Shown in pieces: positions 37,280-48,279 of a stretch of 64,000 bases of DNA. How positions within the stretch are numbered: the first letter of the stretch is position 1; each line of letters starts with the position of its first letter. A program made the translations under genes and the position numbers. The notes beneath the pieces are model-generated. The model saw nothing but the letters and a program-made list of their open reading frames with translations, had not been told where the DNA came from and did not search any database. The stretch is from Styela clava (Eukaryota > Chordata > Ascidiacea > Stolidobranchia > Styelidae). The stretch is taken from contig NC_135261.1 of NCBI RefSeq assembly GCF_964204865.1, positions 7,626,001-7,690,000 on the forward strand. The letters are read 5' to 3'.

Positions 37280-38415
37280 TCATAAAAATCCAAAAACATG
37301 GAATTTCTGCAAAATTTTGTTTCATGTGAAGTCGAACATTTGTATTCATAAATGATTTGACTTATTTGTGAAATAAATTGAATGCAGTAGTAATGTGTTT
37401 CGTAGTGCTTATTTCATATGATGGAGCATAGAATCAGTGGTGGATAGTTCAAACTTGACACATAACTGCCCGTATGCGCATGCTTTTATCGTCAACTTTT
37501 TAATGGGAAATCTTACGAAGAAAGTAGACACGTATAGGATTATATACAGAACTACAAAACATGGGAAGAAATATTTTTCAGTCTCAAATACATATAAAGA
37601 GCAATCTAGCTTAATTCTATGAAAGCTTCACAAAATGCTTACTACCAATCATCTGTGGCTTATATTTATGATAGGCATTCCTATCAAAGTCTTCAATGAT
37701 AATGGAAATTAATACAAAAATTTTATCTAATTGAAATTCATTACACTGTAGAGTGAGATCTGTGGTAGTATCAGCATGTATGGACCGACAAAACATTATC
37801 AGCACAAAAAATCCGGAGTTCTAGAAATATGTGCACCAAGATGGCGCAAACCTAAACATAGAATGTGTACCATTTTAGGGTTCAGGTTGTGCGCCATCTT
37901 GGTGCACATACTTCCAGAGCGCCAAAAATCCCTTGCGTGCGCTTGTAGTAACTTGTAACTCAAAATGTAACTTGTCTGGCAAGTCAAACGAATCAAACTA
38001 TTTTGAGTCTCGTGCGATAATCTTTGCTGCCAATTTAGCTAAAATGCGCGTTTAACATTACCTCGGCAGTAAAATATTGTTCGAAAATAACATTTGATTT
38101 TAGACGTATTTCGTAAAACCGAGCAGAGTAAATATTTGTGCATTTGATATTTTGTTTGTAATTTACTTCACAAAGCACGTGTACTTGTGTACAAGTGTAC
38201 AACGCTTGTGTACATTTATGAACTGATAATATCTCATCTCATATTTCTTTCTTAATTTGATGAGATTTTCTATTTTAATACACCAATACTTAGAGATTTA
38301 GTTATTTACTTGGATTAGTCAGAGTTTTAATTGATTCTACGATACTGCAATCGCGATAAGAGTGGTGCCTTTAGCGGTCGTATGTCAGTGCAATCACATT
38401 TCTCGGGTAATTTGA
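37280..38415. other. Right-arm flank downstream of copy B, no gene seen
   Basis: It matches the minus strand of 9,150-10,020 almost throughout. A short self-complementary stretch occurs at 37,828-37,912, where GTGCACCAAGATGGCGCA and its reverse complement flank about 50 bp. It could form a hairpin and is absent from the left arm. Confidence 0.5.
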
Positions 38416-38483
38416 ATACATACGAGACGGTTTAATGACAAGATCTTGGTAGAAAATCAATTTAATGAAAATATGAACAAAGA

Positions 38484-39115
38484 TAGGCTCAGATACGTCC
38501 CGCTTTAAGCAGTACAGTCCCGCTTTTTAGCGTCTTGTCCTGCCGTCCCGACAAGTCAGCCAAATGTCCCGCTTTTGCGTTCAGCCCTCCAGCATAATAC
38601 ACGAACATGTTCTCGTTACTGTTGTTGCTGTGTAGCGCAACGCTAGCGTACTTACTGAAGGTGAATGCGTTATTTTGTTTGTTTCGTTGTTTCCCGCTAA
38701 CATTGTTAGCGAACGTATCACGTGTAAAATCAATTCTAATTGGTCCTGTTCATGTTCATGTAACATTGAACAACGTTTTTTTAAAGGCGTTATCTACAGA
38801 AAAGCATGCTTGGGCGAATAAGTAAATTCTCAAAACTTGAAAACGGCAGACTATTTCATTATTCTTTATTCCTTTTGCTGTACATAAAAAAATCTAAATT
38901 CAGATCATTTGTATCGTTAGCGTCTATTCCTTTCTATCTTTCGAACTGAACTCGATATTTAGACAGAGAATATGCGCATGAACTCTCGATGACAATATTC
39001 TCAATGAAGACAGCCGGGATGGCTTAAATGTAGGCCTAGGTAGTAAAATTGGAAACTGTAAAGTTACAGGAGAAGTTCCGTCCCGCCTTGAAGTCAAAAA
39101 AATATGGTAACCCTA
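38484..39115. mobile_element. hAT-like element, 632 bp, with perfect 8-bp target duplication
   Basis: The ends are TAGGCTCAGATAC and, inverted, TAGGGTTACCATA, followed inside by GTCCCGC repeats. The flanks 38476-38483 and 39116-39123 are both AACAAAGA. It sits inside a larger insertion (38,415-39,825) missing from the left arm, so it is nested. No coding sequence is seen. Confidence 0.88.
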
Positions 39116-39589
39116 AACAAAGATCAACCGAGAAAACATACCCGAAAGTTGCAAAAAAGTACAAAAAAAGAATAATCCAATATGGATCTCCGCTACTGCT
39201 TGAGGCCGGCGTAATTTCAGTTTACTGACTTGTAGTAGCGAGACGCCATTGTACGGAGAAAATTGTAGCAGATCTGTCAGTTCATTTTGAACGCTGTGTG
39301 GATGGTTCTCATCGTCGCGCGAGGAGTAAACTGTGGCTAATTATTGAAACATGTCCACTAAAACATGCCTAAGTCTTCCCCAGTTTATGGGCTATCGAGA
39401 TGAAAGATGTCTTGTTTGAGAAAGTATTTTCTTCCGCCGAGGGTACCAATCTCAAAATTTTAATTTTCTACTTAGTTTACGAGGAAATGGCGACGGAATG
39501 TTAGAAAAATAGAAATTTCTCCGGGATCGGGTGCTTTTTTGTTGTTGCCATGAGAACGAAACGTCAGCCCAGTCTTTTGAGGGAACGAA

Positions 39590-39735
39590 CAATACTAGGA
39601 TAATAGGAAAACATATTTAAAAAGTTTCATCCAGATTGATCCAGCCGTTTAGATGCTTCAACTAAACAGACAGATATGCACATACAGACAGACAGACAGA
39701 ACGACTGGTAATAACGGTCTCCTAGAGCGGAGACC
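39590..39735 (+). mobile_element. Probable 3' tail of a non-LTR retroelement
   Basis: The phrase AAGTTTCATCCAGATTGATC, followed by CAGCCGTTTAGATG and a short CAGACAGACAGACAGA run, resembles the 3' ends of RTE-like elements seen in many invertebrates. This is pattern memory only. It lies in DNA that has no counterpart in the left arm. Confidence 0.4.
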
Positions 39736-39861
39736 CAATAATATTGCTGTACCTACTGCTGTAACACAGCACATGCAACAATACAAGAATCCGTATTCTT
39801 CCACACTGTTTATCTGCAGTCATCTGGGATTTACAAATTTGCAAGACAAATAATTTCTTCT

Positions 39862-40085
39862 GCTCGAATTGACATTTTCATATGAGACCCGTTTATTATC
39901 AAATAATAAACATTAGATTTTATATTGAATATTGCTGGGATTACATAAGCGCAGATACACGCAGGTCACAAAAATCAAATAACAAAAACTCATTAAGTCT
40001 CGTGAACTCCAGAAAAGGCACTTTCAATCCACGAGTGATTTCAATTTACATTTGGAATTTTACGTAATCAGAAGTCGATCTCGCT
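39862..40085 (-). repeat. Dispersed repeat family, copy d
   Basis: It is the inverted partner of copy a, near full length. Confidence 0.65.
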
Positions 40086-40359
40086 TTTTATTGCAATTCT
40101 TGGTCGTATAATCTAGTAATTTGAGTGGTATATTCAGATTTTCATATTTGGAAAACTTATGGAAGACTACTTTGACACAAAATTCAGCTGAAATAAATGC
40201 AATATTTTCCAGATAATTTGGTTTCTGCGAGACTAACTACTTATCCTTCTTCTATGCTTTTGTGCCGGTGGATCCGTATGCATTTATTGCAAGGATGCTG
40301 TAGCAAGAGTAGAGATAACAATCCTAAGTGATTCAAGAGTCTTGCTGCACACTAACACA

Positions 40360-40425
40360 AATATATTTCTGTAACGTTTCGTCTGACCAAGGTCAGACTT
40401 CTTCAGACATACATAATTCAACTAC
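40360..40425 (-). ncRNA. Hammerhead-ribozyme-like core of a Penelope-type retroelement
   Basis: On the minus strand the order is CTGAAGA, then a perfect stem AGTCTGACC/GGTCAGAC with a two-base turn, then GAAAC. That fits the hammerhead core CUGANGA - stem II - GAAA. The phrase with a palindromic GTCTGACC..GGTCAGAC is typical of Penelope-like element ends, which are known to carry hammerhead motifs. Stem I, stem III and the cleavage triplet were not assigned, so activity is not claimed. Confidence 0.45.
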
Positions 40426-40429
40426 AACA

Positions 40430-42345
40430 CGAAAAGCAGTTACATGCATATTTAAACAATCATAGTAGAATTATAGGAGTCACGCATGTTAAATAATCAA
40501 TAAAATCTGTGAATTTCTTGATTAAATAACAGCGGGTGGCCGAAATAAGTGTCATTGATGAGATCTCTCTCTTTGTTTTATATTTAGCAATTGAAGTCCA
40601 AATTACACAATGGTGTTTTATTTCTCAGTATTGTATAATGCAGACCAGAAAAGTTGTCTGTGTGTCAAATGTAATATAGTGATATTTTGTCTGTTATTAG
40701 CATATCTGGCCATGCATGATCCAATTCTGAGAAAAAAATATATTAGGTTTCCAGATTTTCCAGATAGTTTTTATTTTTATTTTACTCCGAATTTAGTATC
40801 CCTCTTTTGTCAGCGAGCTGAAAATTTTTATCTCGCTAATTGAAATAATTTTGTAAGTTTATACCGAAAAATGAAATAAATGCTATTGAATCACCTTTCA
40901 TAAAATTAGGCATTCCACTTTCTATCATTTACCTTCGATTATTTTATTGCTTTATCCAAACACAGACTTCTTGTTGAGATTAGATGCTATGTTTATACAA
41001 GGTTCATTATTTTCAAACCCAGATCCTGAATTGTAAATAACTCTGCTCATAAACCGTGAATGTTTTTCTGATATTGACCCGTCAACTTATGTTTGAAATA
41101 CTTTTGGCCCATGATCAACTTTTCAGCGAAGATGACAAATTGTTTTGGCGATAGCGTTTGGTAGATTGTGATTTTCAAATGAGTCATATAAAAAAATTGA
41201 TGATAACTTGATATATATATCAACAGTAATACATAAATAACGTAGTAAAGAGTGGATACTTATTGCACTACAAGGTCCAACGACCCATAATTTTCACCCC
41301 TACATACAAATACATATTGAAAAATAAACGTAAAAAGTTTAACCTAAATTCTGCCGATGTTCTCATATGGGTGTCTGTACACTAAGCTGTTGAATTCCGG
41401 TACCTAAAGTGTCAATACCGACTGTTAATACCGGAATTAGTTGCATTTTAAATGGAGTATTGAATTTCTCGGTAACGATGTTAACTATCATAATGATTGT
41501 AGTATTTTTTTGTTAGAAAATCGCTAAATCTAAAGGTAATTAGTTATAATTAGAGCCCAACCATTTTCAAGACACGGAAGAACAAAGTTCAATATTGGTA
41601 TTTTACACATTTCAGCATTAGGTCGTAGATGTAAAATTATTTACGGGAAGAGCTATTTTGTATCAACTCCCTATTTACAGATGTATTCCGCCTGTCCGAT
41701 TCCTTACTGATGCGACGCAGTTGAAGCGCCTAAATGCAATTACAAATGACAACTAGTTGTAATAAAACGATTCGTGTTTATTATTGATATATTAGGCAAT
41801 GACGTATTTTCTATACATTCTACAATCAAACATAGTATGCCACTGATATGTAAATTATCTAATCTTTGCAGGCCGGTACAGCATGTGGTTAGATTCCGAC
41901 AGTCTATTTGAAACAAATTATGCGGTTTACATTTACATTTACAAATTGACCATGTTTGATAAGTTGATTTTCTACATCCTTCAATCATTTTACCGGAAGA
42001 ATTTGAAACCAGGTGTGATGTCGTCAATCGGTCTCAACATAATTTCCCCCCATTATTAACGGTTAATATGTACACTGGCCATGCTAGTTTAGTTTAGTAA
42101 ATCGCAGACGCTACTTCCATCGCAGTAAAATTGGAATGATGCGATTCATTGGATTACGTCATATCTTCCCCACCTTCGTACCAAGAGAGAGCAAAAAGGG
42201 AAAAAACGGCCGCGAATACCTCATCCTGAACTTCTTCTATATATTTTCCCCTTTTCCTTTTTTAATGACGTATAGATACTTCAATGGCACTAAACGGTAT
42301 GTGCCAAAGGACATTTATACACGTTCTTGGCACTGAAAGAAAAAC
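40430..42345. other. Intergenic DNA between the two duplicated regions
   Basis: No supported gene. The minus-strand frame 41740-42027 is Cys-containing (KCKCKPHNL, CTGLQRL) but starts without context, shows no flanking splice pair and matches nothing I know. The first 300 bp may include more of the Penelope-type element whose ribozyme-like end lies at 40,385-40,415. Confidence 0.4.
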
Positions 42346-42830
42346 ATTTTGCCGATGATGCCTGCCTGCTAGTCAGTGCAAAAAATGTAATCTCACCCCA
42401 AGCCAAGGAGCACACTAAAATAAAGAAAGTGATTGGATGATATGTAATAAACCCACTGTGAATGTTACAAAATCCAAAGTCATGTTGTTTAGCTCTGAAA
42501 CTCGAACTAAAGATGCAAACCTATCAATTAAAATTAGTCGTTTCAGACTTGAAATTGTCCACTCTTTTGAATATCTTGGGCTTCTTATTGACGACAACCT
42601 AAATTGAAAACCCATATCACTGAACTGCATAAGAGACTGTCAAGATCAGATGGAATCCTGGGGAAGCTCAGGCATTACGTTCAGGACAAAACTTTCCGAA
42701 CTGATTACTTTTCCCTTTCCCCGTCTCATATCCAGTATTCGATAACTGTAAGGGGTTCCATTATCAAATCAACGATGCAAAAATTGGACGTTTTACAAAA
42801 TAGGGCAGTTAGAATTCTCTAGAGTCTAGA
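42346..42830 (+). mobile_element. Non-LTR retrotransposon reverse transcriptase relic
   Basis: The translation gives FADDACLL, the catalytic Asp-Asp box of reverse transcriptase. Then come VNVTKSKVMLFSSETR, HSFEYLGLLIDDN, KTHITELHKRLSRSDGILGK and LDVLQNRAVRIL, the order found in Jockey/CR1-like elements. A stop falls soon after the box and the frame shifts at least twice. A second, separately diverged copy is at 58,660-59,150. Confidence 0.8.
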
Positions 42831-43451
42831 GTTAGACTATCATAATGACAAGTATTCTTAAGTAAATATTAACTCATGATGTTGTAATGATATTGAAAAT
42901 TAAAAATTCGAATATAGTTTGAAAACTGAACTGATACCAAATTTTTAAGAGAAATGTGATCATAAATTAATAAATTTGATTCTATAACTCCAGATGGAAT
43001 AGATAAGCTACAATATTTTAGCTTAGTTGAAATGGGGAAAGTTATTAATTAATTTACTTTCTTAATAATATGAGTAGAAATGAACTGAATTGTTAACAAA
43101 TGAAACAAATAACGCAATACAATACCATTCTCAATTGGATGAAAGGTAGAAAAATTGATATTTAATGGTTTCTTATTTGCATTAGTTACTCCATGAAATT
43201 AACCTTGACCTTTAGTACCCTTAAGAGCCAACATACAGAATAGAACAGAATCCATTTTTATGTCAGTTTAGATCATTTCCGAATTTGTTCTGAAAATGCT
43301 CAAAAGTTTCCAAAACAAAAATTATTATTATCATTAATTAGGCAAATAAATGCAAGTTATGGCTTTATACAGAACATTTACTTGTTCAAGTTGGCGTAAC
43401 AATAGAAATTGAAACGAGGGAATAAAACAGATTGACATATATTAGTACATT

Positions 43452-44397
43452 TTAATCATATAGTGATTTTCTTAAATAAATGCAATTTCGCTCATAAAAC
43501 TTTGTCGGGTTTTGAACTTTGGGCTTTGTAAACACAAAAATGGGAAACACCTCTTTAAATTTTAAAATTATATGCTCATCTGATAAATCGTTTTCGAGCT
43601 TGAGTGCTTGTCTTATTTCTTTGTCAAAAATCTCGAGAGGATCTGTAGTTGACTTCTCCTGTTTCATAAAAACGACATAGTCACCCACAGTGCTGAAAAC
43701 ATTTTTGAGTTGACGAAGCGTCATTTCTCTTTCACGTACCATTTCTTGAAGCTTTATTTTGGATGAATTTTGGATTTGATCATAAACTTGTTGATTTCGT
43801 CTAAGTGCCGCAAAATTATTAGGATGTGCTTTTATATTGACATAGAAGTCTTCAACAATCAAATTGAGTAAAACCCTATTTTGTCTCCAATCAGTTCCTT
43901 CAACGCTGAAACCTGTGATATCTCCCCAATTAATTGCATAGGCAGCACAACATCCGCCAGGTTTCAAAACTCGTTCACATTCTTTTTCAAGTAATTTTAG
44001 ATCAAGAAAATGGATGGAAGTGGCGAAAGTGATGAGATCAACACTATTGTCTTCCACAGGAAAATCATAACCATCAATCAATTCGAAAACAACGTTCCCA
44101 CATTTATTCAGTCTTTTTGCTTCCTCGATTTTAGCTTCGCTAATATCAATCCCCAGTATTGATTCAAAATACGACGTGAAGGTTTGCGTTGACAATGTTC
44201 CACTTCCACATCCTACATCCAACATTTTTTTCAAACTTTCCTTCTTCATTTTTTGCATTGCTATTTTTTTCTAAATATTTCATAATTGTTTCACGTACCG
44301 CAGCAGGATAAGAAGGTCGATGTTTTGCATACATATATGCTAATTCTTTATCTTCATACAATCGTATGAAAGTCTTATCGCTGCATTTCGACGCCAT
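43452..44397 (-). pseudogene. SAM-dependent methyltransferase copy 1, one-base frameshift
   Basis: It starts MASKCSDKTFIRLYEDKELA and YAKHRPSYPAAV, matching class I methyltransferases of the Methyltransf_11/25 type (yeast trans-aconitate methyltransferase relatives). Motif I is LDVGCGSGTLS, followed by GIDISEAKIEEA, PVEDNSVDLITFATSIHFLD and CERVLKPGGC. Without the fault it would be 314 aa and intronless. A run of seven T at about 44,225-44,231 has one base more than copy 2, shifting the frame just before motif I. That is either a real lesion or a sequencing slip in a homopolymer. Everything downstream is open to a normal stop, and the SAM-binding residues are intact, so this is the copy most likely to be functional if the slip is an error. 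Substrate unknown. A TATA box lies at 44444-44452. Confidence 0.85.
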
Positions 44398-44443
44398 TTT
44401 TCTCGATGGATGTCTGCTCCAATGGAACTGGTCTAACCCTTCT

Positions 44444-44452
44444 CTTTATATA
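44444..44452 (-). promoter_or_regulatory. TATA box of methyltransferase copy 1
   Basis: The minus strand reads TATATAAAG 47 bp before the start codon, a perfect core TATA. That implies a very short leader of about 15-25 bases. The same box is kept in copy 2. Confidence 0.65.
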
Positions 44453-44505
44453 TTCCACTGAAATAATCGATCAAAACGTTACGTAGTACAAAATTACCCA
44501 TAAAC

Positions 44506-44722
44506 AGCAAGCGAGATCGTCTTTTGATTACGTAAAATTTCAAATGTAGATTGAAATCACTAGTGGACTGAAAGTGCCTTTTCTGGAGTTGATGATATTT
44601 TTTGTTATCTGATTTTGGTGCCTCTAGAAGCGTAGCTGCCGTTTTGTAATCCGAGGAACATTCAATATAGCATCTGGTGTTTATTATTTGATAGTAAACT
44701 GAACTTATGTGAAAATGCCAAT
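44506..44722 (+). repeat. Dispersed repeat family, copy e
   Basis: It carries the core GTTATCTGATTTTGGTGCC and sits just upstream of methyltransferase copy 1. Copy g holds the same place next to copy 2. Confidence 0.65.
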
Positions 44723-45384
44723 TTGAGCGAAGAAAATTATTTATCAGATAAACAGTGCAGGAGAAAAGGGATCTTTGTGTTGTTTCATGTGCTGTAAATG
44801 TACAGAAATATTATTGAATCAATGAATAATTCTTTGAAGATACCTCTAAATATACAGGTTCACTTTAAAAACGGAACCTACATATTTCCTACTACTTAGT
44901 GGAGGTGGAGTAAATTATTTGATTTTGTTTACACTAGCAGACAGACTACTTGAACTTCTGTTTAAACATGATTGTACCCAAATATAGAACGTTTTGCATT
45001 AAAGTTGTGTTCTCTCCGGAATATAATCCAAATAACCTCCTAGGCATAGCAGACAGACTAATATCCGCTCCGCGAAAGTGTCAACGAACCTCTAAGTTTT
45101 CTGCTGAAGTGCTCTTTCTGCTGTCTGAATATGTCAATGCCAAACATATTGATTACCTTGGTACAACACCTCCGAAAAAAGTCCTGCAGAGACATTACAC
45201 TCAATATATTGCAAAGCATGGGAAGCCTTGTCCAAACATTGTATAACTGTTTCCGTGTTTGTTTGAAGACGAAAATCGAGCGGTGAATATAGAGCGCAAT
45301 GTGGCGGCGCTGAGGAGGTTCTGGGCATTATTGCGCGATAGACTGAGTTGATTAATGATATCAGCAAGACAGGGCGAATCCCCA

Positions 45385-45500
45385 CGCCCTTGACTGGATG
45401 GGAGAGCGATTTCAGAAGAGATTGATCAGCAGGAAGTGTGACGTCGAGTGGGGACCTCGTTCACTCGACTTGAACAACTTAGATTTTGTGTGGGGTTCGA
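45385..45500 (+). mobile_element. Tc-like transposase C-terminal relic
   Basis: The translation reads DWMGERFQKRLISRKCDVEW and then GPRSLDLNNLDFVWG. The family pattern is W-x3-F-x-x-R-x-I-S-R ... W-P-P-x-S-P-D-L-x-P-x-D-F-x-x-W-G, which holds the third catalytic acidic region of IS630/Tc1 transposases. A similar fragment lies at about 50,910-51,030. Confidence 0.75.
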
Positions 45501-45539
45501 GTGCGATGAATGAGGCACCCACTCGACGTTACTGCTGAT

Positions 45540-45870
45540 CCGTCATTCCTGAAATCGCCCTCTCAGCCAGTCAAATGTGTATTTGATGTGTGACTTCGTG
45601 CTGCTGATGCCCCTGGTCACCTCTATGAACCCCTCTCCATCGTTCAAGTGATATCCAGAACTTCCTCGGTATCGTACTCGCCGTTTGTGCTTTTTCATTT
45701 TTGCGTTAAACCAATAGGGACCGATTATGCCATGTTTGGAAATGATCACCCATGTCGTGCATTTTATTGGGTGTTACGGTCTCTGTACGACTGAAGGTGC
45801 CGTTTCCCCGGAAACTTTAATGGTGCTTGACATGTCCTGGAAGGAGATATTGCGCTTCATCAGAAAACCA
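45540..45870 (-). mobile_element. Tc-like transposase relic in opposite orientation
   Basis: Reading minus gives WFSDEAQYLLPGH (the second catalytic Asp region), then after a frameshift VIISKHGIIGPYWF, then FDWLRGRFQE and a stop, followed by a worn VEWVPHS. This is the order of Tc3-like transposases. Together with the + fragment at 45385-45500 it forms an imperfect palindrome centred near 45,497. Confidence 0.75.
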
Positions 45871-45874
45871 AGTG

Positions 45875-47900
45875 ACTGATTGACAATTATTTCCCAACGG
45901 ATGCAAGTCTGTCCCTAATGCCAAGGTGGTAATTTGGAACATATTCCAGAGAAAACATAACTATTGTACAAGCGTCCAAGATTTCTGAAACTTTGGGGTA
46001 TATTATTACACAAACAGGAGTTCAAGCGCGAACAAAATTAAACCGAAAAAATCATATAAAAATGTGAATGCAACGCTCGTTTCAAAGAAAACGACATAAA
46101 TGATATTTACATGGTAAATGTAAAAAAATATGAATAATAGCAAATTAATTGTTATATTAAATGTTTCAAGCCTATTAAGCCTTATGCGCAAAATATGTAT
46201 TGTTGGGTCCAATGATTTTCCTGCACAAATCTTTCATATAAAATGCGCATATATTTTCAAATGATAAGGACCTAAATTTGTTATTGCATAACCAGAAATT
46301 TCCGAAAGATATCCAATATAAATTACTAGATGGGCGGACAAAAATTAAACATATTTGTTTTAGGACTAGGCTTCATGTTCTAAAATTAGATAGTATATAC
46401 ATTACTCACTTGAAATAATGAAAATATTTTTAAAACAAAATTGGCTTTAGTTATTTATATATATACAGTATAGCAAATAATGAACATGCTAGCAGATATC
46501 ACAAATTTATGAACATATAAAACGGAACGAAATTGAGTTTCACTTTTGAAAAAAATATAACTTTTTCTTGGTCCTGGCCCCTTTTAAATGTACTCCATCA
46601 AAAACACACAAATGGTTAGTTAATAGAAAACATTGCATTATTAAAATGTTGGTTCTATATCCTACATAATAACATCTATTACGCCGCAGTATATATTCAG
46701 TGCTCGGAGAGTTTAGTTTCAAATTTTAATTAACAGCACTGCGTGGTGTTCCTGGTGTAAATTCGGAAATAATCTAACTTATAATATATATGAAATCCAT
46801 GATAGCGTGGTGAATTAATTATTGCAATGGAGGAATAAATGTTACTGGTAATTTCATAACAACTAATGAAGTATTTTACATAAAGTGGATAAATTATCTG
46901 AGTCGATCCTTCGTTACGTTCTTGAGCCTCGGTTTGTTCGACAAATTAAAACTTTCTAACGTTGGAACTACACACCTCATTATAAAATATAATTTATCTT
47001 AAATTTTTAAGTGGTTTTTGTTGTCTTCCTTGTTCTCAACAAATTCTATAAACCCAAACAGATTTTACTAATGGCATTCATTGATAGCCTTCGAAAACCT
47101 GAACCTCGAGCAAATGGGCTATTATCAACCTCAATATGGTATTAAGCAAATTTATATGAAAGATGTCATGTCAGCTATGGACTTAACCTCATTCAACGTG
47201 TGATGTCGTAACAATCTACCAACACGTCATGTTCTTTAATAAGCTTATTATAAGTCAAACTTCCTCAATTGCAAATTTGATCAATCGTATCTGTCTTTGA
47301 AATTGCCTCTAATTTAACACGATTTACGACTGCCCTGACCATCTTTCACGTTTAACCTTATTTTTAATTTATTGTTGAAAGAAATGAAAAGGAACTTGCC
47401 GGACACCCTTCATGTTTCATATCAATCACTAATTACATGATCATTGGTCGTGTCAATTACATGTTTAAAAAATGAGCTCAGAATGAAGTCACTAGAAATA
47501 TCTCGGCAGTGGAAGGTTTTTATGTTTGTAAATTGTTTTACCGTGATCAAGGATATTATTTTTTCAATGATAGATTTGTTATTGATTGACATTTAATTTA
47601 TTGAACTTATAAGTAAGAGTTTTAGGATCAAACTCTTTCGTAATTCTTGTTGATTATTTTTTGTTCATCGCATGCAAGAAATCATGTTCTTCTACAGCCT
47701 ACGCACTTCCGAGTAGTCTTCCGTTATTCAGATCAATCACTTTTATAAGATTATTCAATTATTATCAATTTTATGTTCGACGATGGAACTCATATGGCTA
47801 GTTATATCACGGCAGCATTCGTATAATGAAGCTTTGACTAATTGGATATTGACGACGTGATACATATACACGAATATATATAGAATAGACACTGGTCTGC
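45875..47900. other. Repeat-unit DNA without a gene
   Basis: Blocks here recur, diverged, at 51,060-53,230 and inverted at 53,860-56,790 (for example TTTGTTTTAGG...TAGCT near 46,360 and 51,165). This is the non-coding part of the methyltransferase unit. No supported frame. Confidence 0.5.
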
Positions 47901-47905
47901 TAGAT

Positions 47906-48274
47906 CAGGGGTTCGAGACCTTTATTGATGTGAGAAATGTGCAGCTAGCTTTTTCCCTGAATACTTAATCCAAATTATTTATTTACTGACAGAGCTTGCA
48001 ACTCGAAGTTTCTTTTCCATGTGTTCGTCTGTCTTAACCAATCGAGAAGGAGAATTAATGACGCCCATTTTAGAAAAAGAGTTTTATCCCAATATCTTGA
48101 GTCAAAAAGTGATCTATTCTGTGACTTTTTTCAAATGTGGAAAGTTATTTTGGTCGAGATGTTATCGGTAAAAAGATTCATTTCCAAATACTTTCCTGTC
48201 AAATCTGTCTCATTCTAGAATATGCATTTGGCACATTTTCCTTGTGGGTCACATTCGCAGGTTGCACACCTCTG
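47906..48274. mobile_element. hAT-like miniature element
   Basis: The ends are CAGGGGTTCGAGACC and, inverted, CAGAGGTGTGCAACC. The flanking 8-mers TGCTAGAT and GTCTAGAC share 5 positions. Related sequence occurs at 53,409-53,740, and an apparently identical copy at 63,485-63,853 as part of the segmental duplication. Confidence 0.6.
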
Positions 48275-48279
48275 GTCTA

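Larger units (their letters stand above)
26070..40126. repeat. Right arm of the large inverted duplication (partner 8826-18612)
   Basis: It matches the reverse complement of the left arm block by block. It is longer mainly because of insertions: 28,350-29,120, 34,068-36,359 and 38,415-39,825 have no left-arm counterpart. Its inner edge falls inside exon 4 of intact copy A, so the duplication broke within that gene and left psi-2 in the other arm. Confidence 0.85.

Noticed and set aside
41740..42027. Cys-containing 95-codon minus frame
   Set aside because: Suggestive composition (KCKCKPH, TCCTG), but no splice partners, signal peptide or paralog in the window. Left as unassigned DNA.
45134..45385. 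Minus-strand 83-codon frame identical in both segmental duplicates
   Set aside because: Identity here reflects the young duplication or conversion tract, not selection. The + strand of the same DNA carries the transposase relic.
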